DNA of 64,000 nt from Pseudomaricurvus alcaniphilus (lineage in GTDB: Bacteria > Pseudomonadota > Gammaproteobacteria > Pseudomonadales > Cellvibrionaceae), in NCBI RefSeq assembly GCF_011440395.1, contig NZ_JAAOIX010000010.1, forward strand, positions 62,001 through 126,000, given 5' to 3'. This document shows positions 17,743 to 26,776 of the stretch, one piece after another. The notes below the pieces were generated by a model. It ran no database searches, was not told the DNA's origin, and saw only the letters and a list, made by a program, of their open reading frames with translations. Within the stretch, counting starts at the first letter, position 1. Every line of letters begins with the position of its first letter. The translations under genes and the position numbers were made by a program.

Positions 17743-19101
17743 TTAGCTAAATTCCCGAATCAGGTGACTCAGGGTTTCCTTGGCGTCGCCGAACACCATG
17801 CGCGTGTTCTCTTTAAAGAACAGCGGGTTGTCGATGCCGGCAAAGCCCGAGGCCATGGAGCGCTTCAGGACAAACACGGTGCGCGCCTTGTCGACGTTGA
17901 TCACCGGCATGCCGTAGATGGGGCTGCCCTCCATCTCCCGGGCGGCCGGGTTGACCACGTCGTTGGCACCGATAACGATGGCCACGTCGACCGTCTCCAT
18001 GCGCGGGTTGATGTCATCCATCTCCAGCAGCAGGTCGTAGGATACATCCGCCTCGGCCAGCAGCACGTTCATGTGGCCGGGCATGCGACCCGCCACCGGG
18101 TGAATACCATAGATCACTTCGGCGCCGTTCTCTTCCAGTAGTTCCTGCAGTTCTTTCACTGCGTGCTGGGCCTGGGCCACCGCCATGCCGTAGCCGGGGA
18201 TGATGGCCACGGTGCTGGCCGCTTCCAGTACGTAGAAGGCGTCGTCGGCGGTGATCGGCTTGACCTCGCCTTCGATCTTCATGTCCATGGACTTGACCTT
18301 GCTGAAACCGGAGAAGAGCACGTTGCTCAGGGAGCGGTTCATGGCCTTGCACATGATGTTGGTGAGGATGATACCCGAGGCGCCCACCAGCGAACCGGCC
18401 ACGATCAGCAGGTTGTTGTTGATGGCGAAACCGGCGGCACAGGCGGCCAGGCCGGAGTAGCTGTTGAGCAGGGAGATCACCACCGGCATGTCGGCGCCGC
18501 CGATGGGGATGACCACCAGCACGCCAAACACTACCGCCAGGGCGATGGCCGCGTACAGGTAGCTGAGGTTCTCCGGCTGCTGCACAAACAGGTAGCCGGC
18601 GACGAAGATGGCGATGATCACCGCGCTGTTGACCACGGCCTGGCCTTTGAACATCAGCGGCTTGCCGGGCATGATCTCACTGAGCTTGCCGTAGGCCACC
18701 AGGCTGCCGGTAAAGGTCACGCCACCGATCAGGATGGAGAGGAAAATGGTGGTCAGCACGATACCGCCGGCGTCCGGGGCAATGGCCGCCCAGCCCACCA
18801 GCAAACTGGCGATACCGCCAAAGCCGTTGAACAGGGCCACCATCTCCGGCATGGAGGTCATGGCGACGCGACGGGCGGCCACAGCACCGATAACGGCGCC
18901 GATGGCGACGGCGATGGCGATGTAGCGGAAGTCGACAATGCCCTGGTCGAGCAGGGTAACCACCACGGCGATCAGCATGCCGATGGCCGACAGGGTGTTG
19001 CCGCGGCGGGCCGTGGCCGGCGAACCGAGCATCTTCAGGCCGATGATAAACAGCGCCGCGCTAACGACGTAACTGAATCCGATCAATGATGACAAAGCCA
19101 T
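17743..19101 (-). CDS. pntB: NAD(P) transhydrogenase subunit beta
   Basis: A 452-residue membrane protein. The N-terminal half (about 1-265) has multiple hydrophobic helices that form the proton channel with subunit alpha-2. The C-terminal domain III binds NADP(H): PGYGMAVAQAQHAV, then YGIHPVAGRMPGHMNVLLAEA, VIGANDVVNPAARE and KRSMASGFAGIDNPLF. It uses the proton-motive force to move hydride from NADH to NADP+. The start codon overlaps the stop of pntAB by one base (TAATG). In this context it may supply NADPH for oxygenases and reductases. High confidence. Confidence 0.97.
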   Translation of the reverse strand: MALSSLIGFSYVVSAALFIIGLKMLGSPATARRGNTLSAIGMLIAVVVTLLDQGIVDFRYIAIAVAIGAVIGAVAARRVAMTSMPEMVALFNGFGGIASLLVGWAAIAPDAGGIVLTTIFLSILIGGVTFTGSLVAYGKLSEIMPGKPLMFKGQAVVNSAVIIAIFVAGYLFVQQPENLSYLYAAIALAVVFGVLVVIPIGGADMPVVISLLNSYSGLAACAAGFAINNNLLIVAGSLVGASGIILTNIMCKAMNRSLSNVLFSGFSKVKSMDMKIEGEVKPITADDAFYVLEAASTVAIIPGYGMAVAQAQHAVKELQELLEENGAEVIYGIHPVAGRMPGHMNVLLAEADVSYDLLLEMDDINPRMETVDVAIVIGANDVVNPAAREMEGSPIYGMPVINVDKARTVFVLKRSMASGFAGIDNPLFFKENTRMVFGDAKETLSHLIREFS

Positions 19102-19394
19102 TACTTCTTATCCCCTTTCTTCTTGAACATGCCCAGCATGCGGTCGGTCACCATGTAACCGCCGACCACGTTGATGGTGGCAAAAGCCACTGCGGCGGCA
19201 CCCAGCAGGGTCGCCATTTGCGGGTCGGCGGTTTTGCCGGCCAGCACGATGGCGCCGATCAGGGTGATCCCGGAAATGGCGTTGGAGGCCGACATCAGCG
19301 GCGTGTGCAAGGTGGCGGGGACCTTGTGAATCAGTTCGAACCCCAGTATCACTGACAGCATCAGGATAAAGGTTAAAAAGATATACACTTCCAT
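19101..19394 (-). CDS. pntAB: NAD(P) transhydrogenase subunit alpha, membrane part
   Basis: A 97-residue protein with three hydrophobic helices and the conserved segment LHTPLMSASNAISGITLIGA, which is domain II of the alpha subunit in organisms where PntA is split in two. It ends in a short basic tail (KKKGDKK). It sits 6 bp after pntAA and overlaps the start of pntB, giving the usual three-gene order. Confidence 0.96.
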   Translation of the reverse strand: MEVYIFLTFILMLSVILGFELIHKVPATLHTPLMSASNAISGITLIGAIVLAGKTADPQMATLLGAAAVAFATINVVGGYMVTDRMLGMFKKKGDKK

Positions 19395-19400
19395 CGGGGT

Positions 19401-20543
19401 TTACTCCTGCATACCGTAGTGTTTGCGGATTACTTCATTCACGACTTTGCCATCGTTGGTGATGACACAGCCACTGAGGTCGTTGTTGAGATCCAGCGTC
19501 ATGCGCTTGTTGTCTTCATCCCAGAACTCGTCGATCAGGTTGAAGATATTGGCGGCATACATCTGGCTGGCATCCCGGGGCACCTCGTTGGCCCAGTTGC
19601 CGGTGCCGATGATCTTGACTCCGCCCTCGGTAACCACCACTTCGCCGGGCCTGGAGCCCTCGACGTTGCCGCCGCTCTCGGCCGCCATGTCCACAATCAC
19701 ACTGCCGGGTTTCATGGCCGCCACCGCATCGGCGCTGACGATCACCGGCGGTTTGCGACCAAATAGCTGGGCGGTGGTGATGACGATGTCAGATTCGGCG
19801 ATCTCGGCCTTTTGCCCTTCTTTCTGCTTCTCCAGCTGCTCCGGGGTCAGTTGCACGGCGTAGCCGTCCTTGGTCTGTCCGGTCTCGCCGAGGTCGATGT
19901 GCAGGAACTTGGCGCCCACCGATTGCACCTGTTCGGCTACTACCGAGCGGGTGTCGAAGGCGGTGACCTTGGCGCCGAGGCGCTTGGCGGTGGCGATGGC
20001 CTGCAGGCCGGCGACGCCGGCGCCGATAACAAACACCTTGGAGGGCTTCAGGGTACCGGCCGGGGTCATCATCATGGGCAGAATCCGGTCCAGCGCGGTG
20101 GCGGCTTTCAGCACCATGACATAACCGGCCAGGTTGGCCTGGGAGCTGAGGGCGTCCATTTTCTGTGAGCGGGTCGTGCGCGGCACCATCTCCATGGAGA
20201 TGCCGATTACGTTCTTGCCGGCCATAGCTTCGATTAGCGCGCGCTCATTGAAGGGGTCGAGAAAGCTGATGGAAATGGCGCCGCGCTTGTAGGCATCGAT
20301 ATCGGCGGCGCTGGGCTTGTGCACCCGCGGGACTATGTCTGCGCTCGCCAGCAGCGCCGGAAAATCCTGGCTGATCTCAGCGCCGGCGGTCAGGTAGTCG
20401 GCATCGGAGTGGCCGGCGCCGGCACCGGCACCGGCTTCCAGAGCCACCCTGGCACCGGCGCGGACCAGCTTTTTGGCAAACTCCGGGGTTATGGCAACGC
20501 GACGCTCGTTGGGGTGCGTTTCTTTAGGGACTGCAATCAGCAT
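19401..20543 (-). CDS. pntAA: Re/Si-specific NAD(P) transhydrogenase subunit alpha, NAD-binding
   Basis: A 380-residue soluble domain I of the transhydrogenase. Residues 1-130 and 330-380 match the AlaDH/PNT N-terminal fold (MLIAVPKETHPNERRVAITP) and residues about 140-310 the NAD-binding Rossmann fold with VFVIGAGVAGLQAIATAKRLGAKV. The mobile-loop region (EVVVTEGGVKIIGTGNWANE) is present. It binds NAD(H) and docks on PntB. It is the first gene of the pnt operon. The upstream region has direct TTGTTAAAACCA repeats near 20566-20588 but no clear island operator, in keeping with a housekeeping role. Confidence 0.97.
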   Translation of the reverse strand: MLIAVPKETHPNERRVAITPEFAKKLVRAGARVALEAGAGAGAGHSDADYLTAGAEISQDFPALLASADIVPRVHKPSAADIDAYKRGAISISFLDPFNERALIEAMAGKNVIGISMEMVPRTTRSQKMDALSSQANLAGYVMVLKAATALDRILPMMMTPAGTLKPSKVFVIGAGVAGLQAIATAKRLGAKVTAFDTRSVVAEQVQSVGAKFLHIDLGETGQTKDGYAVQLTPEQLEKQKEGQKAEIAESDIVITTAQLFGRKPPVIVSADAVAAMKPGSVIVDMAAESGGNVEGSRPGEVVVTEGGVKIIGTGNWANEVPRDASQMYAANIFNLIDEFWDEDNKRMTLDLNNDLSGCVITNDGKVVNEVIRKHYGMQE

Positions 20544-20684
20544 AGGGCATTCACCGTGGTGTTATTGTTAAAACCAATTGTTAAAACCAGCAGCCAATAA
20601 AATTGGCCAGCAAGCATACCTGGTGGTGTGAGGCTTATTAGTACCCGTCCTGGTGCCGGTCCAGAAGCTCATTGTTTGTCATGC

Positions 20685-20767
20685 CCGCGCGGTACTACAA
20701 CAAAGCTCGTCATCCCCGCCCCGCGCGGTACTACAACAAAGCTCGTCATCCCCGCGTAGGCGGGGAT
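20685..20767. repeat. Tandem 36-bp repeat with GC-rich terminal palindrome
   Basis: The 35-nt unit starting CCGCGCGGTACTACAACAAA occurs at 20685-20719 and 20721-20755, one base apart. The second copy runs into ATCCCCGC-GTAG-GCGGGGAT (20748-20767), a palindrome of the ATCCCC-N8-GGGGAT type seen in dispersed intergenic repeats of proteobacteria. Confidence 0.8.
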
Positions 20768-20883
20768 CCATAAACTTCGAGCACTTACTGGGCCCCGAGG
20801 CATTGGATCGTCGCTTAAACCGGGTGGGCGCAGCATCTGGCCAGGTACTGGCGGAGGACTATACAGTAGTTTAAATAAAAAAC

Positions 20884-20901
20884 AAACATAATTGATTGTT
20901 T
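20884..20901. promoter_or_regulatory. Candidate shared operator AAACA-N8-TGTTT
   Basis: AAACA-TAATTGAT-TGTTT, exact match to the dyad, in the region upstream of the flavoprotein operon starting at 21260. Confidence 0.5.
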
Positions 20902-21203
20902 GTGACGGTTACCCGGTGTCCATTACCAGCCTTGCAACGACTTTTGCCACCTGCTGGCGGCGCTCATCATGATTGACTATTGCGGGTACGGCGTACCTCT
21001 ATTAAAGCCTGTCGGTTGTAAGTGCTTTCAGTGCGGCCAGCAACAATATTGCTCAATGCCAGCATATAAAACGCGGCGAGTATATTTCACACGTATATTA
21101 TAAAAATACTGTAACTAATTGAAATATATAAAAAATAATGGATCTAAATTGTCTTATTGATATTTTAACGTTACAGATGTAATATTTAAACACCTGTAAA
21201 TAT

Positions 21204-21221
21204 AAACAAACAATATTGTTT
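21204..21221. promoter_or_regulatory. Candidate shared operator overlapping a perfect palindrome
   Basis: AAACA-AACAATAT-TGTTT is an exact match and overlaps the perfect palindrome ACAAACAATATTGTTTGT (21206-21223). It lies 38 bp before the start at 21260, a good place for repression. Confidence 0.6.
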
Positions 21222-21259
21222 GTGTAAATAACAATGCGACCAGGTCGCTGGAGGTCTAC

Positions 21260-22996
21260 ATGTCGGATAACAAGAACAAGGGTTTGAATCGTCGCCAGCT
21301 GCTTGCGGGTTTGACAACAGCGGGCGCGGCAGCCGGCCTCGGCCTGGGGGCATCCCCGGCATCGGCGCAGGGACTGCGCTGGGATGCCGAAGTGGATATT
21401 ATCTGCGTTGGCAGTGGTGCGGCGGCAATGACCGCGGCGGTAACAGCGCGCGAAGCGGGTGCCAGTGTGCTGGTGCTGGAGAAAGCCCCGGTGACCGGCG
21501 GTACCACGGCCAAGTCCGGTGCCGTTTTCTGGATTCCCAATCACTACGGCCTGAAAGCCCGCGGCATCAAGGATGAGCGTGACGATTGTATTCGCTATAT
21601 GTGTCGCTATGCATTCCCCAACCTGTACTCGGCCAATGCAGAGTATTTCGGCGTGCCCAAATTTGATTACGATCGCCTCGCCGCCTTCTACGACAACGGC
21701 TCCGACATGGTCGACTTTATTCGCTCGGTGGGCGCCACCCGGGTCAAGGAGTGGCGCATGTGGTCGCTTGATATTCCGGCACCCGATTACCTGGATCACG
21801 TCCCGGAGAACAAGACACCCACTGGCCGTCCGCTGGCGGCGATCGACACCAGCGGTGAGTACTGCTGGGGCTACGGCATGATCGAGCAGATGGAAAACTG
21901 GTTGACCGGTCGCGACGTGCCGGTATTGACAGGTCACGCCGTCAAAGAGCTGCTGATGGAAGACGGCGCGGTTGTCGGCGTCAAAGTGGAAGCCGGCGCG
22001 GTCGTGAAAAATTTCCGCGCCAGAAAAGGCGTGATCTTCGGCACCGGTGGCTACGCCCACAATGTCGACCTGATCAACGCCCACCAGGATATGTTTGCCT
22101 ACGGTTCCTGCGCCCAGCAGAGCGCCGAGGGCGATTTTATCGGCATCTCGGAAAAGGCCGGCGCCAAACTGGCCAATCTGCAGGGCGCCTGGCGCATGCA
22201 GGTGGTGCTGGAGCAGGCTCTGGAAAATCGTGCAGTGGGCAGTGGCATGTTCGTACCGCCCGGTGACTCCATGATTCTGGTCAACAAGTACGGCAAGCGG
22301 GTGGTGAACGAGCATCGCAACTACAATGACCGGTCGCGCATTCACAACAATTTTGAACCGACCTCCGGTGAGTTCCCCAATCACCTGTTGATGATGATCT
22401 ACGATGCTCGCACCGCCGCAATCATCGGCGAGGAAAACGGCATGCCGCCGGTGCGCCCTTCGGAAAGCTATGTGATTTCGGGCAACACCCTGAAAGAGCT
22501 GGGCAACAACATTCAGGCGCGCTTGCAGCAGCTGGGACCGCGGGTTGATGGTTTCAGCCTGTCAGAGACCTTTGGTGAGAATCTCGAAGACACGGTCGAG
22601 CGCTTCAACGGCTTTTCCCGCAAGGGCAAGGATCTGGACTTCCAGCGTGGCGACCACGCCTACGATCGCGCCTGGCACCTGGTGTGGGGCAGGTTCAAGT
22701 TCAATGAGCAGCACAAGGAAAACGAGTACCCCAATATCACCCTGCACCCCTTTACCCGCAAGGGGCCCTACTACGCGATCATTCTGGGGCCGGGCGTGCT
22801 GGACACCAACGGCGGGCCCATGACCGATGCCAATGCCCAGGTGGTGAACAACGACTACCAGCCGATCCCCGGCCTGTATGGCGCCGGTAACTGTATCGCC
22901 GCACCGACGCGCAATGCCTACGTGGGCGCGGGTGGCACCATCGGCCCGGCCATGACCTTCGGTTATATTGCCGCGAAGCATGCGCTGAAATCCTGA
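21260..22996 (+). CDS. Tat-exported FAD-dependent dehydrogenase (KstD/fumarate reductase flavoprotein type)
   Basis: A 578-residue flavoprotein. The N-terminus has a twin-arginine signal ([20 protein letters not shown], with an A-S-A cleavage site near residue 36). The FAD site follows: [20 protein letters not shown] and [16 protein letters not shown]. The C-terminal FAD-binding end reads [20 protein letters not shown]. The family includes 3-ketosteroid dehydrogenases, fumarate reductases and flavocytochromes, which add or remove hydrogens alpha,beta to a carbonyl. Its stop overlaps the start of a c-type cytochrome gene, so the pair probably forms a periplasmic dehydrogenase with its electron acceptor. 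It heads a five-gene plus-strand group. Confidence 0.9.
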   Translation: MSDNKNKGLNRRQLLAGLTTAGAAAGLGLGASPASAQGLRWDAEVDIICVGSGAAAMTAAVTAREAGASVLVLEKAPVTGGTTAKSGAVFWIPNHYGLKARGIKDERDDCIRYMCRYAFPNLYSANAEYFGVPKFDYDRLAAFYDNGSDMVDFIRSVGATRVKEWRMWSLDIPAPDYLDHVPENKTPTGRPLAAIDTSGEYCWGYGMIEQMENWLTGRDVPVLTGHAVKELLMEDGAVVGVKVEAGAVVKNFRARKGVIFGTGGYAHNVDLINAHQDMFAYGSCAQQSAEGDFIGISEKAGAKLANLQGAWRMQVVLEQALENRAVGSGMFVPPGDSMILVNKYGKRVVNEHRNYNDRSRIHNNFEPTSGEFPNHLLMMIYDARTAAIIGEENGMPPVRPSESYVISGNTLKELGNNIQARLQQLGPRVDGFSLSETFGENLEDTVERFNGFSRKGKDLDFQRGDHAYDRAWHLVWGRFKFNEQHKENEYPNITLHPFTRKGPYYAIILGPGVLDTNGGPMTDANAQVVNNDYQPIPGLYGAGNCIAAPTRNAYVGAGGTIGPAMTFGYIAAKHALKS

Positions 22997-23445
22997 TGAA
23001 AACGGGTGATTCCATGATGAAACAAAGACTCTTTCCCGTCATCGGCATGCTGGCCCTGGTCGCTGTGGGGGCGCCTGGTGCTTTGCTCGCCAGTGCCGCG
23101 GATGATGCCAGCCAGGCACCCCAGGTGTCATTCCAGAGCGATCTGATGCCGATTCTCAAGCGTCGCTGTGCCGCCTGTCATATCACCGGCGATGAACCCG
23201 GCAAGATGGCACTGGTGCCGGGCAAGGCGTATGACTTTATTGTCGAGGTCGATGCCGTGGATGTGGCCATGAAGCGCATCGCCCCCGGCGACCCGGACAA
23301 CAGCTACCTGCTGCACAAGCTCCTGGGTACCCACCTCGACGTCGGCGGCAACGGTGTACGCATGCCATTTCACCAGGGCCCGTTACCCCAGAAAGACCTG
23401 GACAACTTTCGCCTGTGGATCGAGCAGGGCGCAAACAATAACTGA
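22996..23445 (+). CDS. Periplasmic c-type cytochrome
   Basis: A 149-residue exported protein with a signal peptide (FPVIGMLALVAVGAPGALLA) and one heme motif, CAACH, at residues 58-62. The remainder (PGDPDNSYLLHKLLGTH, then MPFHQGPLPQKDLDNFRLWI) resembles planctomycete-type cytochrome c domains; the methionine in RMPFHQG may be the sixth ligand. ATG 22996 overlaps the flavoprotein stop (TGATG-type coupling); ATGs at 23014 or 23017 are alternatives. Likely it takes electrons from the Tat-exported flavoprotein. Confidence 0.85.
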   Translation: MKTGDSMMKQRLFPVIGMLALVAVGAPGALLASAADDASQAPQVSFQSDLMPILKRRCAACHITGDEPGKMALVPGKAYDFIVEVDAVDVAMKRIAPGDPDNSYLLHKLLGTHLDVGGNGVRMPFHQGPLPQKDLDNFRLWIEQGANNN

Positions 23446-23549
23446 CCGTCGCCGGGTGGGTGCCACCCGGTTGACTTGTTCGCACACTGAAGGCGGGCGG
23501 GTACCTGCCTTTTTCTTTAGGTAAAATTGCAGGCAATCGGAAATCGATT

Positions 23550-25166
23550 ATGGATTACGACTACATCGTGGTTGGCGCCGGGTCAGCGGGCTGCGCCCTG
23601 GCCGGTACTCTGTCGCAAGACCCCTCGAAATCGGTATTGCTGCTGGAAGCGGGCGGCAGCAACCGTTCAATTCTGGTGCAGATGCCCAAGGGTATCGCCA
23701 AACTGGTGAACAAACCCGAATACCTCTGGGCCTACCAGATCGCACAGTCGCGCGTGGCGGGTGAAGATCACGGTGAGGTGTGGATTCGCGGCAAGGGGCT
23801 GGGTGGTTCTTCCGCCATCAACGGCATGATCTGGTCGCGCGGTCAGGCTACGGATTACGACGCCTGGGAGGCCATGGGCTGTGAGGGCTGGAACTGGCAG
23901 AGCATGAACCGCGCCCTCAAAGCGATTGAAGATCACCAGCTCGGCGCGGCAGAAAACCGCGGTGTCGGCGGTCCGGTCACCGTCAGTCCCGGCCCGTTTC
24001 GCTACCCACTGGTGGAGGACATGTTATGCGCCGGCGAGGCCATGGGGTTGCAGCGGGTCGCGGACCTCAACGATAGCCACGCCGATCGTATCGGCCTCTA
24101 CAGCCACAATATTCGCAACGGCCGGCGGGTGAGTGGTGCCAAAGCGTTTCTCGATCCGGCACGGCAGCGCGCGAACCTGACGGTGATCACGCACGCCAAT
24201 GTGCGACGTATCGTCTTTCAAGGTAATCGAGCCACCGGGGTGGAAGTGGATGTCGCGGGTGAGACGCAAGTGTTTTCCTGCCGGCGGGAAATTATTCTCT
24301 CTGCCGGGGCGATGGAGAGCCCCCGGCTGCTGCAATTGTCCGGCGTGGGGCCGGCGGACGTGCTGGCCGCAGCGGGTGTCCCACTGCTGCACCACAGCCC
24401 CGATGTGGGCCGCAAGATGCTCGAGCACCTGGCGTTTGCCATGTCCTATCGCTTGAAGGAGGACGGTCTCGGCAACCAGAAGAATTTTATGGGCCTGGGG
24501 CTGCTGAAAAGTGTGCTGCAGTACCAGCTGTTTGGCAGTGGTGCCCTGACCCTGGGGCCGTTTGAAGTCGGTGCGTTTGCCCGTTTGAGCGAGGATGCCA
24601 TCGCGCCCAACCTGCAGATGTACCTGTCCGGCTATGTGTTCAAGTTGACCGATGACAACCACCCGGTACCGCTTTCGGACATCGATCCTGAGCCGGGCCT
24701 GTCGATCTACGGCCAGCTGCTGGATTTAAAGAGTGAAACCGAGATGCGCATCACCAGTGCAGACCCGGACCAGCCGGCGGTGATCGAGCCCAACTGGCTC
24801 AGTCACCCCGACGACCGGGAAAAGGCCATTGCCACGGTGCGCTATATGCGTGAATTCGCCGCCCAGCCGGCGCTCAGCCAGCACATCGAACAGGAACTGG
24901 TGCCGGGCGCTCAGTACCAGACCGACGCACAGTTGCTGGACGCGTTCCGGCGCCTGTCGACCTGCGGACTGCACGCAACCGGCAGTTGCCGCATGGGTGG
25001 CGACGAGGATGCTGTGCTCGACAGTCGTCTGCGGGTGCGCGGTGTGCAGGGCTTGCGAGTGGCGGACTGCTCCGCCATGCCGGGCCTGATTTCCGGCAAC
25101 ACCAACGCCCCGGCCATGGCGCTGGGTTACCGCGCCGCCGGGCTGATTGCCGAGGACAACTGCTGA
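23550..25166 (+). CDS. GMC-family FAD oxidoreductase (choline/alcohol dehydrogenase-like)
   Basis: A 538-residue cytoplasmic flavoprotein. FAD motif DYIVVGAGSAGCALAGTLSQ at the start, GMC signature 1 around GKGLGGSSAINGMIWSRG, signature 2 around SAGAMESPRLLQLSGVG. The C-terminal active site is CGLHATGSCRMGG, where the family histidine lies, and the end reads ISGNTNAPAMALGYRAA. It likely oxidises a primary or secondary alcohol to aldehyde or ketone. It is 104 bp after the cytochrome gene and followed by an SDR, so it could act on the same side chain or ring alcohol. No signal peptide is visible. Confidence 0.92.
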   Translation: MDYDYIVVGAGSAGCALAGTLSQDPSKSVLLLEAGGSNRSILVQMPKGIAKLVNKPEYLWAYQIAQSRVAGEDHGEVWIRGKGLGGSSAINGMIWSRGQATDYDAWEAMGCEGWNWQSMNRALKAIEDHQLGAAENRGVGGPVTVSPGPFRYPLVEDMLCAGEAMGLQRVADLNDSHADRIGLYSHNIRNGRRVSGAKAFLDPARQRANLTVITHANVRRIVFQGNRATGVEVDVAGETQVFSCRREIILSAGAMESPRLLQLSGVGPADVLAAAGVPLLHHSPDVGRKMLEHLAFAMSYRLKEDGLGNQKNFMGLGLLKSVLQYQLFGSGALTLGPFEVGAFARLSEDAIAPNLQMYLSGYVFKLTDDNHPVPLSDIDPEPGLSIYGQLLDLKSETEMRITSADPDQPAVIEPNWLSHPDDREKAIATVRYMREFAAQPALSQHIEQELVPGAQYQTDAQLLDAFRRLSTCGLHATGSCRMGGDEDAVLDSRLRVRGVQGLRVADCSAMPGLISGNTNAPAMALGYRAAGLIAEDNC

Positions 25167-25352
25167 CGCTGCAATCGATAATGACAGCGGCAAACACCGA
25201 TGCAACTCCCCGAGCTGGCCTTTTCCTGCGCGCTTGCGGGCAGGGGCCGCATCGATCCGGAAAGTTTTGTGCGCAAGCGTCCAGCAACTACCCGTTGCGC
25301 TATCGAGGTGCCCTTCCGGACCGTGATCCCAAATTTCTACAAGAGAACTCCT

Positions 25353-26120
25353 ATGTCTGAACAAAAGTTATTGGCACGGCGGGCGATAGTCACCGGCGCG
25401 GCCTCCGGCATCGGTTACGGTATTGCACAGCGTTTTTTGGCCGAGGGAGCTCAGGTTATTATCACCGATATCGACCACCCGCAGGGGATGCAGGCTGCCG
25501 CAGAGCTGGGTGATGAGTGCGAGTTTATCCACCACGATGTGTCCCGGGAAGACCATTGGCAGAAGGTTTTTGAGCGCGCCCGGGAAAAATTCTCGGGTCT
25601 CGATATTCTGGCCAACGTGGCAGGGGTGACATTGATGGGAACCATTGAGGATCTCGACGTCGAGACCTGGGACAAAACCATGGCCATTAACTTGCGCAGT
25701 TGTTTTCTCGGTTGCCAGGGTGCCATCAAGCTGATGAAAGCCGCCGGCGGGGGCTCGATCATCAATATTGCGTCGGTATCATCGTTCAAACCCCAGGCGG
25801 AATTGGTGGCCTATAACGCCTCCAAGGCGGGGGTCGCCCTCATGACCAAGTCCATCGCCTTGCACTGCGCCCGCAGTGGTTATGGCATAAATGTGAATTC
25901 CATCAATCCGGGAGTCATTCAAACCGCCATGCTCGACAAGGTCATCAGTCAGGTGGCAGACGGAGAGGCCCTGATGGCCAGTTACAGGGCCATGCATCCC
26001 ATCGGTCGCATTGGTCAGCCGCAGGATATCGCCTCCATGGCCGTCTATCTGGCGTCGCAAGAAGCCAGCTTTATTACCGGGTCGGAATTTACCGTGGATG
26101 GGGGATTGGGCATTAACTGA
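25353..26120 (+). CDS. SDR family oxidoreductase
   Basis: A 255-residue classical SDR. I chose ATG 25353 (MSEQKLLARRAIVTGAASGIG) because the 51 codons upstream have no SDR features. Motifs: TGAASGIGYGIAQRF for cofactor, NVAG (active-site strand), catalytic serine in NIASVSSF, YNASKAG with Tyr and Lys, and ITGSEFTVDGG at the C-terminus. An acidic residue after the second strand (ITDID) suggests NAD(H). It lies 186 bp after the GMC gene and likely oxidises a hydroxyl in the same pathway. Confidence 0.9.
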   Translation: MSEQKLLARRAIVTGAASGIGYGIAQRFLAEGAQVIITDIDHPQGMQAAAELGDECEFIHHDVSREDHWQKVFERAREKFSGLDILANVAGVTLMGTIEDLDVETWDKTMAINLRSCFLGCQGAIKLMKAAGGGSIINIASVSSFKPQAELVAYNASKAGVALMTKSIALHCARSGYGINVNSINPGVIQTAMLDKVISQVADGEALMASYRAMHPIGRIGQPQDIASMAVYLASQEASFITGSEFTVDGGLGIN

Positions 26121-26319
26121 TGTTTGGGTCCCTCCATTCCGGAACCTCGTGGCGCGACCACATTCCCGGTAAGCAGCTGCTTGCCGTCATGCCCGTGTGA
26201 CTGTCGGCTGTTTGCCGGTCCGGCGCAAGACTTCGTGAATTATGCCTAGGGATTTCTCGGTGATTTGCAATCCAGTTACCATCTCTTTGGCCACGTGAAT
26301 ATCCAGCTGGAGGACAACA

Positions 26320-26724
26320 ATGACAATTGAAGCGATTGACCACATCAACATTCGCACAGACGACGTGGTCGGCACCAGTCGGTTTTTTGCCGATGTGCTG
26401 GCCATGGAAATTTGCGATGCGCCCGGGATTCCCGATCGCACCCTGGCCGCGTGGCTTTGCGACAATGATGGCCGTGCCGTCATTCACCTTGGCACCGCGG
26501 ATGTATGCTATCCGTGTGAACAGGAGGTCCCGGTCAACCCGACCGGTAGCGGCCGTATCCATCACGTTGCCTTCCGCTGTAGCGGCTACAAAGCGATGAC
26601 ACAAAAATTGACGGCACAGGGCCGCGATTTTCAATTCAATCTGGTAGAAGGCGTTGGCTTGCGACAGCTGTTCCTTTCTGAACCCAATGGGATTCTTCTC
26701 GAACTCAACTTTTTTGGTGACTGA
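26320..26724 (+). CDS. VOC/glyoxalase-fold protein
   Basis: A 134-residue protein of the vicinal-oxygen-chelate fold in two beta-alpha-beta-beta-beta modules. Likely metal ligands are H8 in DHINIR, a histidine in IHHVAFRC and the glutamate in NGILLELNFFG. VOC enzymes act as isomerases, epimerases or extradiol dioxygenases; at this size it is a single-domain type. GGAGG at 26310-26314 lies 5 nt before the ATG. It is the last gene of the group 21260-26724. Function in the pathway is open. Confidence 0.85.
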   Translation: MTIEAIDHINIRTDDVVGTSRFFADVLAMEICDAPGIPDRTLAAWLCDNDGRAVIHLGTADVCYPCEQEVPVNPTGSGRIHHVAFRCSGYKAMTQKLTAQGRDFQFNLVEGVGLRQLFLSEPNGILLELNFFGD

Positions 26725-26776
26725 CCACCATGCATATTGATCTGACCGGCTATACGGTCCTAGTGTAGTGTCCTAT

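Larger units (their letters stand above)
20544..21259. other. 716-bp intergenic region with repeats and operators, no gene
   Basis: It contains a duplicated 36-bp unit ending in a dRS3-like palindrome (20685-20767), two AAACA-N8-TGTTT dyads (20884 and 21204) and a very AT-rich promoter zone (21090-21240). A further imperfect dyad, ACAGATGT (21173-21180) with ACACCTGT (21190-21197), lies just upstream of the second operator. The frame at 20653-20874 is judged spurious because it runs through the repeats. Confidence 0.6.

Noticed and set aside
18163-19089. Long plus-strand frame (308 codons) opposite pntB
   Set aside because: His/Asp/Gly-rich shadow of the pntB codons on the other strand.
20566-20588. 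TTGTTAAAACCA direct repeats before pntAA as a further island operator
   Set aside because: The half-sites are direct rather than inverted and do not fit AAACA-N8-TGTTT.
20685-20767. Considered as a short CRISPR array
   Set aside because: Only two copies separated by one base, with no spacers and no cas genes nearby.
21098-22384. Minus-strand frame of 428 codons opposite the flavoprotein gene
   Set aside because: Antisense shadow of a clear FAD enzyme; no family features.
25200-25352. N-terminal extension of the SDR at 25353
   Set aside because: The 51 extra codons have no SDR features, and the cofactor motif begins at the usual distance from ATG 25353.
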